64,000 nt of DNA from Archivesica marissinica (taxonomy: Eukaryota > Mollusca > Bivalvia > Venerida > Vesicomyidae): NCBI GenBank assembly GCA_014843695.1, contig CM026400.1, positions 31,229,225 through 31,293,224 on the forward strand. Reading direction: 5' to 3'. The notes beneath the pieces were generated by a model. The model ran no database searches and was not told the DNA's origin. It saw only the letters and a program-made list of their open reading frames with translations. This document shows, piece after piece, positions 1 through 10,618 of the stretch (position 1 is the first letter of the stretch; each line of letters begins with the position of its first letter). A program made the position numbers and the translations under genes.

Positions 1-90
1 TATATTATTATTATTAAGCAGCCAACCTGTGCTAAGCAGCCACTTTCTGTGATTCCCTTGGCTGGCTGATTAAGACGTGTTTGACTGTGA
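1..90. mobile_element. Tc1/mariner-type MITE, partial at window edge
   Basis: AAGCAGCC motifs and a terminal GTTTGACTGTGA match the right part of the family. The left part lies outside the window. Confidence 0.55.
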
Positions 91-640
91 AGCTGTTCTC
101 TAATCTCAAGCCTCCGATTGGTTTTGCATATCTTAGTATCAACCAATCAAATATCTTGAGCTCTAATTTGAGATCTCCAAATGTTTCACACCTGACCACA
201 TGTACTTGCCTCTAAGCATTCATGGATAAGGCAGTGGTCTTATACCTGTCTGCAACAGAACCACACAGAGCAAACAATTATGTAAATGAGTTATAGGCAG
301 CTTTGCAACAAGATATGTAAACAAAAAGGAAGGAAATATCGTAAAACCAACGAATGCTCCCCGAAGCTTACATTATACTTATTGGACGGACGGACAGACG
401 GAATCAAATGCCATAACTCAATGAAAAATTACCTGGAACATGCCAATGATATGCACGACTTGGCTTGGTAATAATCACTCCAAATTTCATTGATTTCTGG
501 CCAGTGGTTGATGAGAAATAGAGTGGACAAGAATAGCGTGATGCACGGACGAACGGGCGCACAAACGTCGACTATAATAAATAAATTATGCTTCAACTTT
601 CGGCGAGCATAAAAATGTTGTTGAAGCGTGTTTGTTTAGC
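91..640. other. Intron sequence, no gene seen
   Basis: Intron downstream (minus strand) of the PTB exon. It contains a GACGGACGGACAGACGG stretch but no exon I can support. Confidence 0.4.
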
Positions 641-644
641 TTAC

Positions 645-848
645 CATTGCTTGTTCTAGAGCATCGAGAACATATCTGTCAATCAAGTCATACATCTGAT
701 TGTCACTGCCTACTTCTGTGCTATATATATACATGCCATCACCCATTGGTGCTACGCGGCCGGCCTCCAATGACAGCTGACCTTGCTCCGAGCTCTCATA
801 CGAACGGACACTCTTCAAAGGCCACTGAGCCAGCACTGCTCTATTGGA
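645..848 (-). CDS. Dok/IRS-like adaptor, exon 5: second half of PTB domain
   Basis: This internal exon of 68 codons is phase 0 at both ends. A pyrimidine-rich acceptor (TTTTCTTTTCAG) precedes it and GTAAGC follows. It encodes the C-terminal part of an IRS-type phosphotyrosine-binding domain: WPLKSVRSY matches the family's WPxxxxRxY/F strand, then come EAGR and GMYIYSTEVG (family G-x-F/Y-x-F/Y-x-T), and it ends in the amphipathic helix YDLIDRYVLDALEQAM. In Dok and IRS proteins this fold binds NPxpY motifs at activated receptors on the inner face of the plasma membrane. It joins in frame to 3723-3835. The gene continues beyond the left edge, where a tyrosine-rich tail would be expected. The domain call is strong; Dok versus IRS is not resolved. 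Confidence 0.85.
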
Positions 849-935
849 CTGAAAAGAAAAATAATGCACAGCTGAAGCAGAGACTCGGATTCAAGGCATA
901 TAGGCATTGCACAAGTTGCTACAACACACTGTGTA

Positions 936-2629
936 CCGTATATACTCGGCCATAAGTCGACCTCGCTCATAAGTTGAGGTGGTATTTTGGGGCCAAAAAC
1001 CGTGTATTTTGCATGCACCCGCCCATAAGTCGAGGCAACTTTTTCAGAAAATTTCAACAAACCGTATAGCTAAAAATTCACTGAAACCTTGACCCATCTT
1101 GAATTGTTTTTAATGTAAAATATTCATTGCTTTACTTGTTTATCATCATCCAGAAATGTCCGAGAACTTTTGGCAGTTTCCATGTTGACGTCTTTGTGAT
1201 GCATTAGAACAATAGGACAGTTCAAAAACACTTCACCTCCGTAGATATTGCACAGGTTAAATTATTACTGTATCTATGATAAAGGATTACTTATCTCAAC
1301 AATGACCGCGCATGTGCTAGTTGTATAATTGGTGTATCGAAGACATGCATCATTTGGATCACGCAATAGATTTGTTTGGAAAACGCAAGGACCACACTAA
1401 ATGCAATGCGAAGCTACGATTGGTTGGATTGGGAAAATACCTCATTAAAATTCGTGACTACATGTTCGGCTTAGTGCTTGGTTGTATTGGGAAATACCCA
1501 AATTTATTATATCACAAGGTCCTCCCTCGTAAGGACTCGACCGAATAACACGGCGTTTCAAGCTCCTATGTCCCTCTTGCAATTTGCCTTTGCACTTTTT
1601 CCAGTCCCTAACTAATTTTTCATTCACTCCGAACTCGAGTTCTGCCGCACAGTTATTGGTATTGAACTATTCTCTTAAATGCACTGTCATATGATACGCG
1701 TTTTCTCTTAGGCATTTTGTTATAGCAGTGATATAAACAGACGATTAAAATGTTTGTATGAATAATGAGTCATCGCCTTCTATAGGTAAAGCCGTATTAC
1801 AAACAAAGTGTTCCGATATAAAGTAGTTCCAAATGGTTGTCATGACAACCGTATGGCCCAAAACAGTGGATGGAAAGGGGGGGAGTGGTGCCTTTGAAGT
1901 TAGTTTATACAAATTTAGATTAGCTCGATTGCGAAACAAGTTATTTCAACTTATATAAATCACTCTCGAGACCTCATTCCTGATGGAATCCATCGCCACG
2001 AGGGAGAGAGAAGAGGCAACGTGGAATTTAAATGCCTTGCCTAAGGGCACAATCGTAACGGCTCCAGTGGGGCTCGAACTCCGGACCTTTCGCACCTGAA
2101 GCGAACGCGCATCCACTGCGCTATCACAACTTCCACATATGAAGTTGAGAATGTGTGATAAATGTAAGGTCATTTCGGGTCATTGTCGGCAACATGCATG
2201 AAAGACAGGACAACTTGCTGTACATCTGGGATCTCAACACCAGACGTACAGCAACCAACAGGTGTCTGTGTTTATTTGTCGGGTAGATCAAAGGACAGAA
2301 ATTCACTGCATTGAAACTGTCGGCTCTCTTGGAGATCAAAGAATATGTACATCCAGAATATCCAATGCAATGAAACCACACTAATAGCATATTATAAACT
2401 CTCAATATATAAAACAACCATAAATTGAACCGTTTTGAACTTTTTATTTAACATGGTAGCGAGTATGTATAACTGCAGCAAATATTAGCATAGTTGCCAC
2501 TGATGTAAATTGGCAGCAAAATTTCTGAAATATTTGTAAAAAATTGTGTGACTCGGCTATAAGTCGATGCAGCTTTTTGGGGCAAATTTTATAAGCAAAT
2601 AAGGTCGACTTATGGCCAAGTATATACGG
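936..2629. mobile_element. TA-flanked non-autonomous DNA transposon (pogo/mariner-like ends)
   Basis: Terminal inverted repeats start CCGTATATACTCGGCCATAA at the left and CCGTATATACTTGGCCATAA (reverse strand) at the right, continuing to about 28 bp with one mismatch. TA dinucleotides flank both ends (934-935, 2630-2631). CATAAGTCGA recurs subterminally. No transposase is readable. A SINE lies inside. It occupies intron 4 of the Dok/IRS-like gene and abuts a 54-bp satellite. Confidence 0.75.
1901..2130 (-). mobile_element. SINE family A (tRNA-headed), nested in a DNA transposon
   Basis: On the minus strand a pol III A box (GATAGCGCAGTGGATGCG) and B box (GGTTCGAG-like) head the element, followed by the family body ending in a TATAAACTAA-type tail. 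Five further copies in the window define the family. Confidence 0.75.
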
Positions 2630-2631
2630 TA

Positions 2632-3395
2632 ATCTGATACAACAAATTGTGTTTATTGTGAAACGTTTAAATAACACACTGAGTAACTCGATACAACAAA
2701 TTGTGTTTATTGTGAAATGTTTAAATAACACACTGTGTAACTCGATACAACAAATTGTGTTTATTGTGAAATGTTTAAATAACACCCTGTGTAACTCGAT
2801 ACAACAAATTGTGTTTATTGTGAAATGTTTAAATAACACACTGTGTAATCTGATACAACAAATTGTGTTTATTGTGAAATGTTTAAATAACACCCTGTGT
2901 AACTCGATACAACAAATTGTATTTATTGTGAAACGTTTAAATAACACCCTGTGTAATCTGATACAACAAACTGTGTTTATTGTGAAACGTTTAAATAACA
3001 CACTGTGTAACTTGATACAACAAATTGTGTTTATTGTGAAATCTTTAAATAACACCCTGTGTAACTCGATACAACAAATTGTGTTTATTGTGAAATGTTT
3101 AAATAACACACTGTGTAACTCGATACAATAAATTGTGTTTATTGTGAAATGTTTAAATAACGCCCTGTGTAACTCGATACAACAAATTGTGTTTATTGTG
3201 AAACGTTTAAATAACACACTGTAACTCGATACAACAAATTGTGTTTATTGTGAAATGTTTAAATAACACACTGTGTAGCCTGATACAACAAATTGTGTTT
3301 ATTGTGAAATGTTTAAATAACGCCCTGTGTAACTCCATACAACAAATTGTGTTTATTGTGAAATGTTTAAATAACACACTGTGTAACCTGAAAGT
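2632..3395. repeat. 54-bp satellite, about 14 copies
   Basis: The unit contains CAACAAATTGTGTTTATTGT and AAATGTTTAAATAACAC. It is stop-free in several frames, so the long open frames on both strands here are not genes. It lies in intron 4 of the Dok/IRS-like gene. Confidence 0.9.
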
Positions 3396-3722
3396 AATAA
3401 GATGGTTTGAAGCTAGAGATACCAGAAAATAGAATAAACTATGTCCATTTCGCTGATCATAGTAAAATAAAAATTCTCACTTTTTTAAAAACTTATTGGT
3501 TTTGAAGTTCATTGCATTTTAATATTTTTCGGAAGGGGGGGGGGGGCGTACGAATATAAATTCAGCAGAGTTTCAGATGCTGACGCCCACATTTTTATCA
3601 GGTGGGGGGTATGTTTGAGGCTAGTGATGACCTGTAGAACTATATTATTAAAACCAGCTCGTGGTCATCTCAAGGAATGAGAAAGTGACAGTTGGCAGAA
3701 TAAAGGACTACATGGTTCATAC

Positions 3723-3835
3723 CTGTAGAGCCAGCGTTATACCATATGGAGAAATATGTAGTACGCAGTTAGTTCCCTTGGCACCAATACGTCTCTGGGC
3801 CTCCGAGTTTTCTGGGTGCACAGCAAAATAATCAT
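3723..3835 (-). CDS. Dok/IRS-like adaptor, exon 4: first half of PTB domain
   Basis: This 113-bp exon enters in phase 1 and leaves in phase 0. The acceptor is CTTTTTGTAG and the donor is CAG|GTATGA. It encodes YFAVHPENSEAQRRIGAKG, then CVLHISPYGITLAL. This is the start of an IRS-type PTB domain (family pattern F-x-V, then A-x-R-x-G-x-x-G, then a strand ending in a hydrophobic L-x-L). The PTB begins only a few residues after the PH helix, so the two domains are almost contiguous, as in Dok-7; longer linkers occur in other Dok proteins. Phases agree with both neighbouring exons. Confidence 0.82.
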
Positions 3836-3889
3836 CTACAAAAAGAATATGCACTGTACAGGACTAGAGCCAGACAAACAGGATTGTGT

Positions 3890-4085
3890 TTTTTTTATTT
3901 AAATTTATTAAACGTCGCTTCCGGTTTCCCGTTTGAGAGATGGGCAGTTTACGTAACAACACATTTCCTGGGCAGGCTCCAGCTGTTAACCAGGTGCACC
4001 AACCTCCAAACTGCCAACTTTTCATATAAATGAGACACGATCTGAGCGGGTCTCGAACCCGTGACCATCAGAGATGATAGGTTAC
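3890..4085 (-). mobile_element. SINE family C
   Basis: On the minus strand the B box GGGTTCGAGACC is followed by GTGTCTCATTTATATGAAAA and a tail with AACCGGAAGCGACG. It matches the plus-strand copy at 55793. Confidence 0.7.
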
Positions 4086-4567
4086 AGGCGGATGTACAAG
4101 ATTATGACAAGATACGGAAAACTTTACGGCAAACAAAGGAGAATATGTGTCCTTTATATATACCATACATACTCTATACAGCAATCTCACCCCCTACTTG
4201 GTGCTGAAATCTGTGTGTTTGGCATGCACTCGCATATACATGTAAGACATGTTGATAAAATGGACACAAGACGCTAGTATAAATTGCATGTTTGGCCAGC
4301 TAGTGCAAGTTTGTAGGAAATTTTCAGTGTCGGAGCACTTTCTTTCCTAAAACGTAATTATAGATACCACTGAACACATTTTTAAAAAGAGTATTTTTTT
4401 AACTTTTAAATTTATTTTTTAGCATTTTAGCATTTTTAGCATTTTTTTTATACTTATAAGACAGGAAGCAACTTTGAGGCCATAATCGGCCATTCTGGTA
4501 GAACAAAACTTGTCTTATAGGCGAGTATGTACAGTAATATTAGTATGAGGACAACTTCACTCAGTGA

Positions 4568-4852
4568 CGAATCTGTAGTCCAGTGGTAACACGCTGGACT
4601 GGTAATCCAGGGATCGCAGGTTCGATCCCCCGTCTGACCCTAATAAAATTAACAGTCTTTCAGATGGGACGTTAAACCGAGGTCTCGTGTCGGTGCTTTA
4701 CACTGTGCACGTAAAAGAACCAGAGGAGACTCTGGAATGGGTCTCTGTCTATATCATTGCACTATCCTCCAACAATCTAAAATGACTAATCTCTTCAGGT
4801 GGCGTCGCTCATATGGGCAACCGGTAGCGACGATAAATAAACGTAAAACACA
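4568..4852 (+). mobile_element. SINE family B (tRNA-Thr-like head)
   Basis: The head has an anticodon stem-loop CTGGACTGGTAATCCAG (loop CTGGTAA) and B box GGTTCGATCCC, so it resembles tRNA-Thr(GGT), but no acceptor stem pairs. The body contains GATGGGACGTTAAACC and GTGCACGTAAAAGAACC, a central motif shared with widespread metazoan SINEs. The tail is CATATGGGCAACCGGTAGCG. Target duplication CACTCRGTGA lies at 4558-4567 and 4853-4862. Confidence 0.78.
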
Positions 4853-5031
4853 CACTCGGTGAGCTCCAAATATAGAGAAGTGAAATAATTACTATGGTAT
4901 GTTGTGGTACACACGAGATATAACTAATATGACAACGTACATGTATGTCATGTTCGTGCAGCATTTACAAGATACAAGAAAAACATGTATGTCATGTTCT
5001 TGCAGCATATACAAGATACAAGAAAATTTAC

Positions 5032-5214
5032 CTTTGATTTGATCTTTGAGTCTTGTTTGTATCTGAAGAAAAAACACGAAGATATCCATGGCCCGCTGTT
5101 CATCTGTCGATAGACATATTGTGGTGTCCGGGGTCGTAATCTGGAACACGTAGGCTCGATTTTTCATATTGGTCACTTTTTCGACACGAAAACTGGGGAA
5201 CAAATCCACCTTTC
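5032..5214 (-). CDS. Dok/IRS-like adaptor, exon 3: second half of PH domain
   Basis: This 183-bp exon is phase 1 in and phase 1 out. The acceptor is TTTATCAG and the donor is AAAG|GTAAAT. It encodes beta strands and the closing helix of a pleckstrin-homology domain: FPSFRVEKVTNMKNRAYVFQ, then ITTPDTTICLSTDEQRAMD, then a helix FVFFLQIQTRLKD. The invariant tryptophan of most PH helices is replaced by Ile/Phe. PH domains of this adaptor class bind membrane phosphoinositides. The splice codon at the upstream junction (G+GA) gives Gly and keeps the frame. A five-copy 45-bp repeat lies about 190 bp upstream in the intron. Confidence 0.82.
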
Positions 5215-5407
5215 CTGATAAATATAGAAACAAATATAAACATGTGATGTTGCATCGGATACGAGCTCATATAACAAATAGTCTTCATTGCAAAAAGAGG
5301 ATAAAAATGGAACCAGAAAATGGAAATAACCCGTATATGGGTGTTCTAATGATTTATTTTCCGTCTTCAATCATGTTGTTTGCTTATTTATCAAAACCTA
5401 TTTGCCA

Positions 5408-5632
5408 ATGAGAGACATCGGTCAGCTACTGCCCCTGAATACTCCCTAAACAATGAGAGACATCGGTCAGTTACTGCCCCTGAATACTCCCTAAACAATG
5501 AGAGACATTGGTCAGTTACTGCCCCTGAATACTCCATAAACAATGACAGACATCGGTCAGTTACTGCCCCTGAATACTCCCTAAACAATGAGACATCGAT
5601 CAGTTACTTCCCCTGAATACTCCCTAAACGTA
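5408..5632. repeat. 45-bp minisatellite, 5 copies
   Basis: The unit starts AATGAGAGACATCGGTCAG and ends ACTCCCTAAAC. The last copy is the edge of dispersed repeat H. Confidence 0.88.
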
Positions 5633-5905
5633 GATAGGTCCTATTAAGTGTTTTCCTCTGTTTTTATTGTTGTTTCCTTTGCACAACATGCTAGCAATTT
5701 TATTCCACTATCGCTTCTTATGAGTATTAAATTACTATATCTCAACAGATCTCATACAGTATATGCAATGGGTACTTATTTGTAAAAGAATGTTATCAGT
5801 TAATTATCACAATTTTGATAAAATCACATTTATCATACCGCAACATCTGGCTAGGGAACAACAGTAAAAACAAATGATTCTAACTAAAAGGACATATTCA
5901 CATTT
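5583..5905 (+). repeat. Dispersed repeat H, uninterrupted copy
   Basis: It shares TTTTCCTCTGTTTTTATYGT, TTTCCTTTGCACAA and GGGAACAACAGTAAAAACAA with 59035-59578 in the same order. Its first 45 bp are the unit of the five-copy array next to it. Confidence 0.65.
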
Positions 5906-5912
5906 TGTGGAA

Positions 5913-6142
5913 GTCGTGATAGCGCAGTGGATGTGCGTTCGCTTCAGGTGTGAAAAGTCCGGGGTTTGAGCCCCACTGGAGCAGTTAAGATTGTGCCCTT
6001 AGGCAAGGCATTTAAATTCCACGTTGCCTCTTGTCTCTCCCTCGTGGCGATGGATTCCATCCGGAATGAGGTCTCGAGAGTGATTAATATAAGTTGAAAG
6101 AACTTGTTTCGCAATCGAGCTAAAATAAATTTGTATAAACTA
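5913..6142 (+). mobile_element. SINE family A
   Basis: The head GATAGCGCAGTGGATGTGCG, the family body and the TATAAACTAA tail are all present, so it is full length. It is close to the 58454 copy. Confidence 0.78.
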
Positions 6143-6145
6143 AAA

Positions 6146-6350
6146 CAGCATAGAGTCTGATCACACGACACACAACATGCTATCTGATCAGGCTCTATGC
6201 TATTTGATATTCGGATAGACGTAGTGGAGCTGAAACACTTAGCTAAATAGCAAACAATATAGATCCTGATCGGATTCAGTGTTACTGCATGGCTGATCTG
6301 GATCTATATTGTTTGCACATTCCTTCCAATTTATTTAGCAGGTTACTGGT
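6146..6350. mobile_element. MITE P3 relative, left end lost
   Basis: It shares TCTGATCAGGCTCT, GTGGAGCTRAA, and TCTGGATCTAT segments in the same order as 29943-30190 and ends at GGTTAA. It sits directly between a SINE and the 15-bp array. Confidence 0.6.
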
Positions 6351-6369
6351 TAAACTAAACTGTACGTTG

Positions 6370-7059
6370 AGAAGTCACATTCACGATAGTCATGTTCACG
6401 TTAATCACGTTCACGTTAGTCATGTTCACGTTAATCACGTTCACGTTAGTCATGTTCACGTTAATCACGTTCACGTTAGTCATGTTCACGTTAATCACGT
6501 TCACGATAGTCATGTTCATGTTAATCACGTTCACGATAGTCATGTTCACGTTAATCACGTTCACGTTAGTCATGTTCACGTTAATCACGTTCACGATAGT
6601 CATGTTCACGTTAATCACGTTCACGTTAGTCATGTTCACGTTAATCACATTCACGGTAGTCATGTTCACGTTAGTCATGTTCACGGTAATCACGTTCACG
6701 TTAGTCATGTTCACGTTAATCACGTTCACGTTAGTCATGTTCACGTTAATCACGTTCACGATAGTCATGTTCACGTTAATCACGTTCACGTTAGTCATGT
6801 TCACGTTAATCACGTTCACGATAGTCATGTTCACGTTAATCACGTTCACGTTAGTCATGTTCACGTTAATCACGTTCACGATAGTCATGTTCACGTTAGT
6901 CATGTTCACGTTAATCACGTTCACGTTAGTCATGTTCACGTTAATCACGTTCACGATAGTCATGTTCACGTTAATCACGTTCACGATAGTCATGTTCACG
7001 TTAATCACGTTCACGATAGTCATGTTCACGTTAATCACGTTCACGATAGTCATGCTCAC
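6370..7059. repeat. 15/30-bp minisatellite abutting a splice donor
   Basis: CATGTTCACGTTAAT and CACGTTCACGTTAGT alternate, about 23 pairs. The array runs to the donor of the PH exon at 7060; the intron's first bases (GTGAGCATGACTATCGTGAA) are one diverged unit. Confidence 0.92.
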
Positions 7060-7216
7060 CTTTTGCAACTGTGTTTCTAGTCTTTGGTTTTTTGTTGAAG
7101 AACTCAAGCACTGGTTTGTTTCCGACTCTTTTGATAACGAAATATTTTTGTCGCCATGGGTTGCCTTTACCCCACAGTATGGACCGACTCTTGCCCGTGA
7201 ACCTGTATAAGTAATC
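7060..7216 (-). CDS. Dok/IRS-like adaptor, exon 2: first half of PH domain
   Basis: This 157-bp exon is phase 0 in and phase 1 out. The acceptor is CATATTTCAG and the donor is AAAAG|GTGAGC. It encodes DYLYRFTGKSRSILWGKG, then WRQKYFVIKRVGNKPVLEFF. These are the first PH strands (family pattern G-Y-L-Y, then W-x-x-R/K-Y/W-F-V-L/I, then L-E-Y/F-F/Y). An alternative acceptor 14 bp downstream (TTATACAG) would break the domain start and the phase match, so the upstream one was chosen. The exon is oddly placed. Its first 42 bases and acceptor recur in 16 further tandem copies upstream in the gene, and its donor lies at the edge of another minisatellite. Confidence 0.83.
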
Positions 7217-8420
7217 CTGAAATATGTCAAGCAGACAACCATAAACTCAGTATGGACCGACTCTTGCCCGTGAACTTGTATAAGTAATCCTGAAATATGT
7301 CAAGCAGACAACCATAAACTCAGTATGCAACGACTCTTGCCCGTGAACCTGTATAAGTAATCCTGAAATATGTCAAGCAGACAACCATAAACTCAGTATG
7401 GACCGACTCTTGCCCGTGAACTTGTATAAGTAATCCTGAAATATGTCAAGCAGACAACCATAAACTCAGTATGCAACGACTCTTGCCCGTGAACCTGTAT
7501 AAGTAATCCTGAAATATGTCAAGCAGACAACCATAAACTCAGTATGGACCGACTCTTGCCCGTGAACTTGTATAAGTAATCCTGAAATATGTCAAGCAGA
7601 CAACCATAAACTCAGTATGCAACGACTCTTGCCCGTGAACTTGTATAAGTAATCCTGAAATATGTCAAGCAGACAACCATAAACTCAGTATGGACCGACT
7701 CTTGCCCGTGAACTTGTATAAGTAATCCTGAAATATGTCAAGCAGACAACCATAAACTCAGTATGCAACGACTCTTGCCCGTGAACTTGTATAAGTAATC
7801 CTGAAATATGTCAAGCAGACAACATAAACTCAGTATGCAACGACTCTTGCCCGTGAACCTGTATAAGTAATCCTGAAATATGTCAAGCAGACAACCATAA
7901 ACTCAGTATGCAACGACTCTTGCCCGTGAACTTGTGTAAGTAATCCTGAAATATGTCAAGCAGACAACCATAAACTCAGTATGCAACGACTCTTGCCCGT
8001 GAACTTGTATAAGTAATCCTGAAATATGTCAAGCAGACAACCATAAACTCAGTATGGACCGACTCTTGCCCGTGAACTTGTATAAGTAATCCTGAAATAT
8101 GTCAAGCAGACAACCATAAACTCAGTATGCAACGACTCTTGCCCGTGAACCTGTATAAGTAATCCTGAAATATGTCAAGCAGACAACCATAAACTCAGTA
8201 TGCAACGACTCTTGCCCGTGAACTTGTGTAAGTAATCCTGAAATATGTCAAGCAGACAACCATAAACTCAGTATGCAACGACTCTTGCCCGTGAACTTGT
8301 ATAAGTAATCCTGAAATATGTCAAGCAGACAACCATAAACTCAGTATGGACCGACTCTTGCCCGTGAACTTGTATAAGTAATCCTGAAATATGTCAAGTA
8401 GACAACCATAAACTCAGTAT
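7174..8420. repeat. 73-bp minisatellite carrying copies of a splice acceptor
   Basis: There are 17 units. On the minus strand each contains GCTTGACATATTTCAG followed by 42 bases matching the start of exon 7060-7216. Two unit variants (GGACC or GCAAC) form higher-order patterns. Confidence 0.92.
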
Positions 8421-8524
8421 TCAATCTCTCTCCAGTTATATGAGCGGCTGATAAGCTTTTCTAAGAAGCACTACAATGTTCTATATACTATATACATATA
8501 GAACAGCGTACATATTATAGATTA

Positions 8525-8702
8525 CAGTCAAACCTGTCTTAAGCAGCCAGCCAAGGGAATCACAGAAGGTGGCTGCTTAACACAGGTGGCTGCTTAATAG
8601 AGGTCTAATGAATAGCAAAACAACATATTGGGAATCTGGAAACTGGCTACTGAATACAAATGGGCTGCTTAATAGACATGACCACTAACACAGGTTTCAC
8701 TG
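8525..8702. mobile_element. Tc1/mariner-type MITE (CAGTCAAACCTGT ends)
   Basis: Inverted ends CAGTCAAACCTGT and CAGTGAAACCTGT are flanked by TA. The interior repeats AAGCAGCCA motifs. Relatives lie at 57330-57490, about 57108-57274, and the window start. Confidence 0.75.
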
Positions 8703-8704
8703 TA

Positions 8705-9837
8705 GTCTATAAAAAAATATTTTGTAAGAGACGTTTCGTACCCCAAGTCTGGTCAGTTTGTACCCTACGAGTAAACGTTTTGCACTAGCTTGTTTGTTCA
8801 GATCTTTCAGTATCCTAAATGCTTCATGATAAGTAGGACAAAATCAGGAGCCAGCAATTTGAGGAAAACCAATGCAAACAGTCCTCTCGGAAAATCGTTT
8901 AACAAACAGGCTCAGAGCTTGTCCCCTTTGAAAATGGACAGGTGCGGGATGGTTATTTGGGGTCACCGCCAAAATGATTGACAACTAATTGTGTTTGATA
9001 ATAGGGGCAGTACATATTGTTAATAGGGTAGAAAGATTGAGCTTATAATGGTCTGCCCGTCTGAAGGCACTCATATATACTCAAAAAGGCAAAAGGGTGG
9101 GACTAAAAGGGACAGAGCGGGACACTCTGTCATTCAACTCTAGAAAAAACACTAATATGTCACAATGATAAAAGGAAAGTTTAGTACCAAGAACTAATAA
9201 AAAATAAATGTTTTTCGATAGGTCCGGGATTTTTAAGTCACAGGCTTGTCAGATTTATGGAGAGAGTCAGTCGACTTGGATTTTGAAGGGATCCGGGCTA
9301 TCCTATTTTTCGAGTACTGGCAAACGTACGACATATCCACTAAACAAACTAATTATTTCAACAAAGATATTATGCGACTTCTGTCATTATCACATCATTT
9401 TATTTTCGTACCTGTACACATTTTTATGTTATCCATGTTTCCATTAAAATGTGTCTAATGTAGTGTGCTAAAGAGTTTTCTTATTACTGTGATAATTTTG
9501 TAAACGAGCAAATGTTTTGTGTCCTGTCCCTGTGTTTTCGCATTTATATCTTATTGATATGTGCTGGGTATTCCATTTTGTATCTTATCTGCCAAAGTTG
9601 TTATAGCGCAGTGGTAGCGTTAATCATAGGGTGTAAATAGTCCAGGCTTAGGTATGACAAATCTTTTATCGTAAACTTTATTCCTAGGGTACAAACTATC
9701 CAGAATTAGTACGTAATGTCCATGGTATTAAAATGATTATAATTTGACAGGCCGGAGTCCAATTGACCAATAGTGACATTTGAGGATATGAACCAAGCAC
9801 ATCGACATCTGATTTGGCAGTCACTTTTTTACTAACA
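8705..9837. other. Intron sequence, nothing recognised
   Basis: AT-rich, with a short SINE A-like remnant near 9600 (GTTATAGCGCAGTGGTAGCG). Open frames here are short and lack domain features. Confidence 0.4.
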
Positions 9838-10618
9838 ATCACTTCATTACCAAACATACATCTCCACATAAAGTTTATAAACCGTTCATTACCAATACAT
9901 CTCCACATAACACATTCATTACCAATACGTCTCCACATAAACTGTTCATTACCAATACGTCTCCACATAAACCGTTCATTACCAATACATCTCCACATAA
10001 ACTACCAATACATCTCCACATAAACCGTTCATTACCAATACATCTCCACATAAACCATTCATTACCAATACGTCTCCACATAAACCGTTCATTACCAATA
10101 CATCTCCACATAAACCGTTCATTATCAATACATCTCCACATAAACCGTTCATTACAATACGTCTCCACTAACGTTCATTACCAATACATCTCCACATAAA
10201 CCGTTCATTACCAATACATCTCCACATAAACCGTTCATTACAATACATCTCCACATAAACTGTTCATTACCAATACATCTCCACATAAACCGTTCATTAC
10301 CAATACATCTCCACATAAACCATTCATTACCAATACGTTCCACATAAACCGTTCATACCATACTCTCCACATAAACGTTCATTATCAATACATCTCCAAT
10401 AACCGTTCATATCAATACATCTCCACATAAACCGTTCATTATCAATACATCTCCACATAAACCGTTCATTATCAATACATCTCCACATAAACTGTTCATT
10501 ATCAATACATCTCCACATAAACTGTTCATTACCAATACATCTCCACATAAACCGTTCATTACCAATACGTCTCCACATAAACCGTTCATTACCAATACAT
10601 CTCCACATAAACCGTTCA
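9838..10618. repeat. 30-bp minisatellite, first block
   Basis: The unit is ACATCTCCACATAAACCGTT plus CATTACCAAT, about 26 copies. Many one-base deletions cluster in 10155-10420. Confidence 0.9.

Noticed and set aside
4568..4640. tRNA-Thr gene
   Set aside because: The anticodon and T arms look right, but there is no paired acceptor stem and a SINE body with target duplications follows.
6289..7080. His-rich secreted protein open on the plus strand
   Set aside because: It is wholly the 15-bp repeat read in one frame; other frames are equally open.
8790..8981. Small plus-strand gene
   Set aside because: The 63-residue frame has no domain, no splice signal that fits and no conserved-looking composition.
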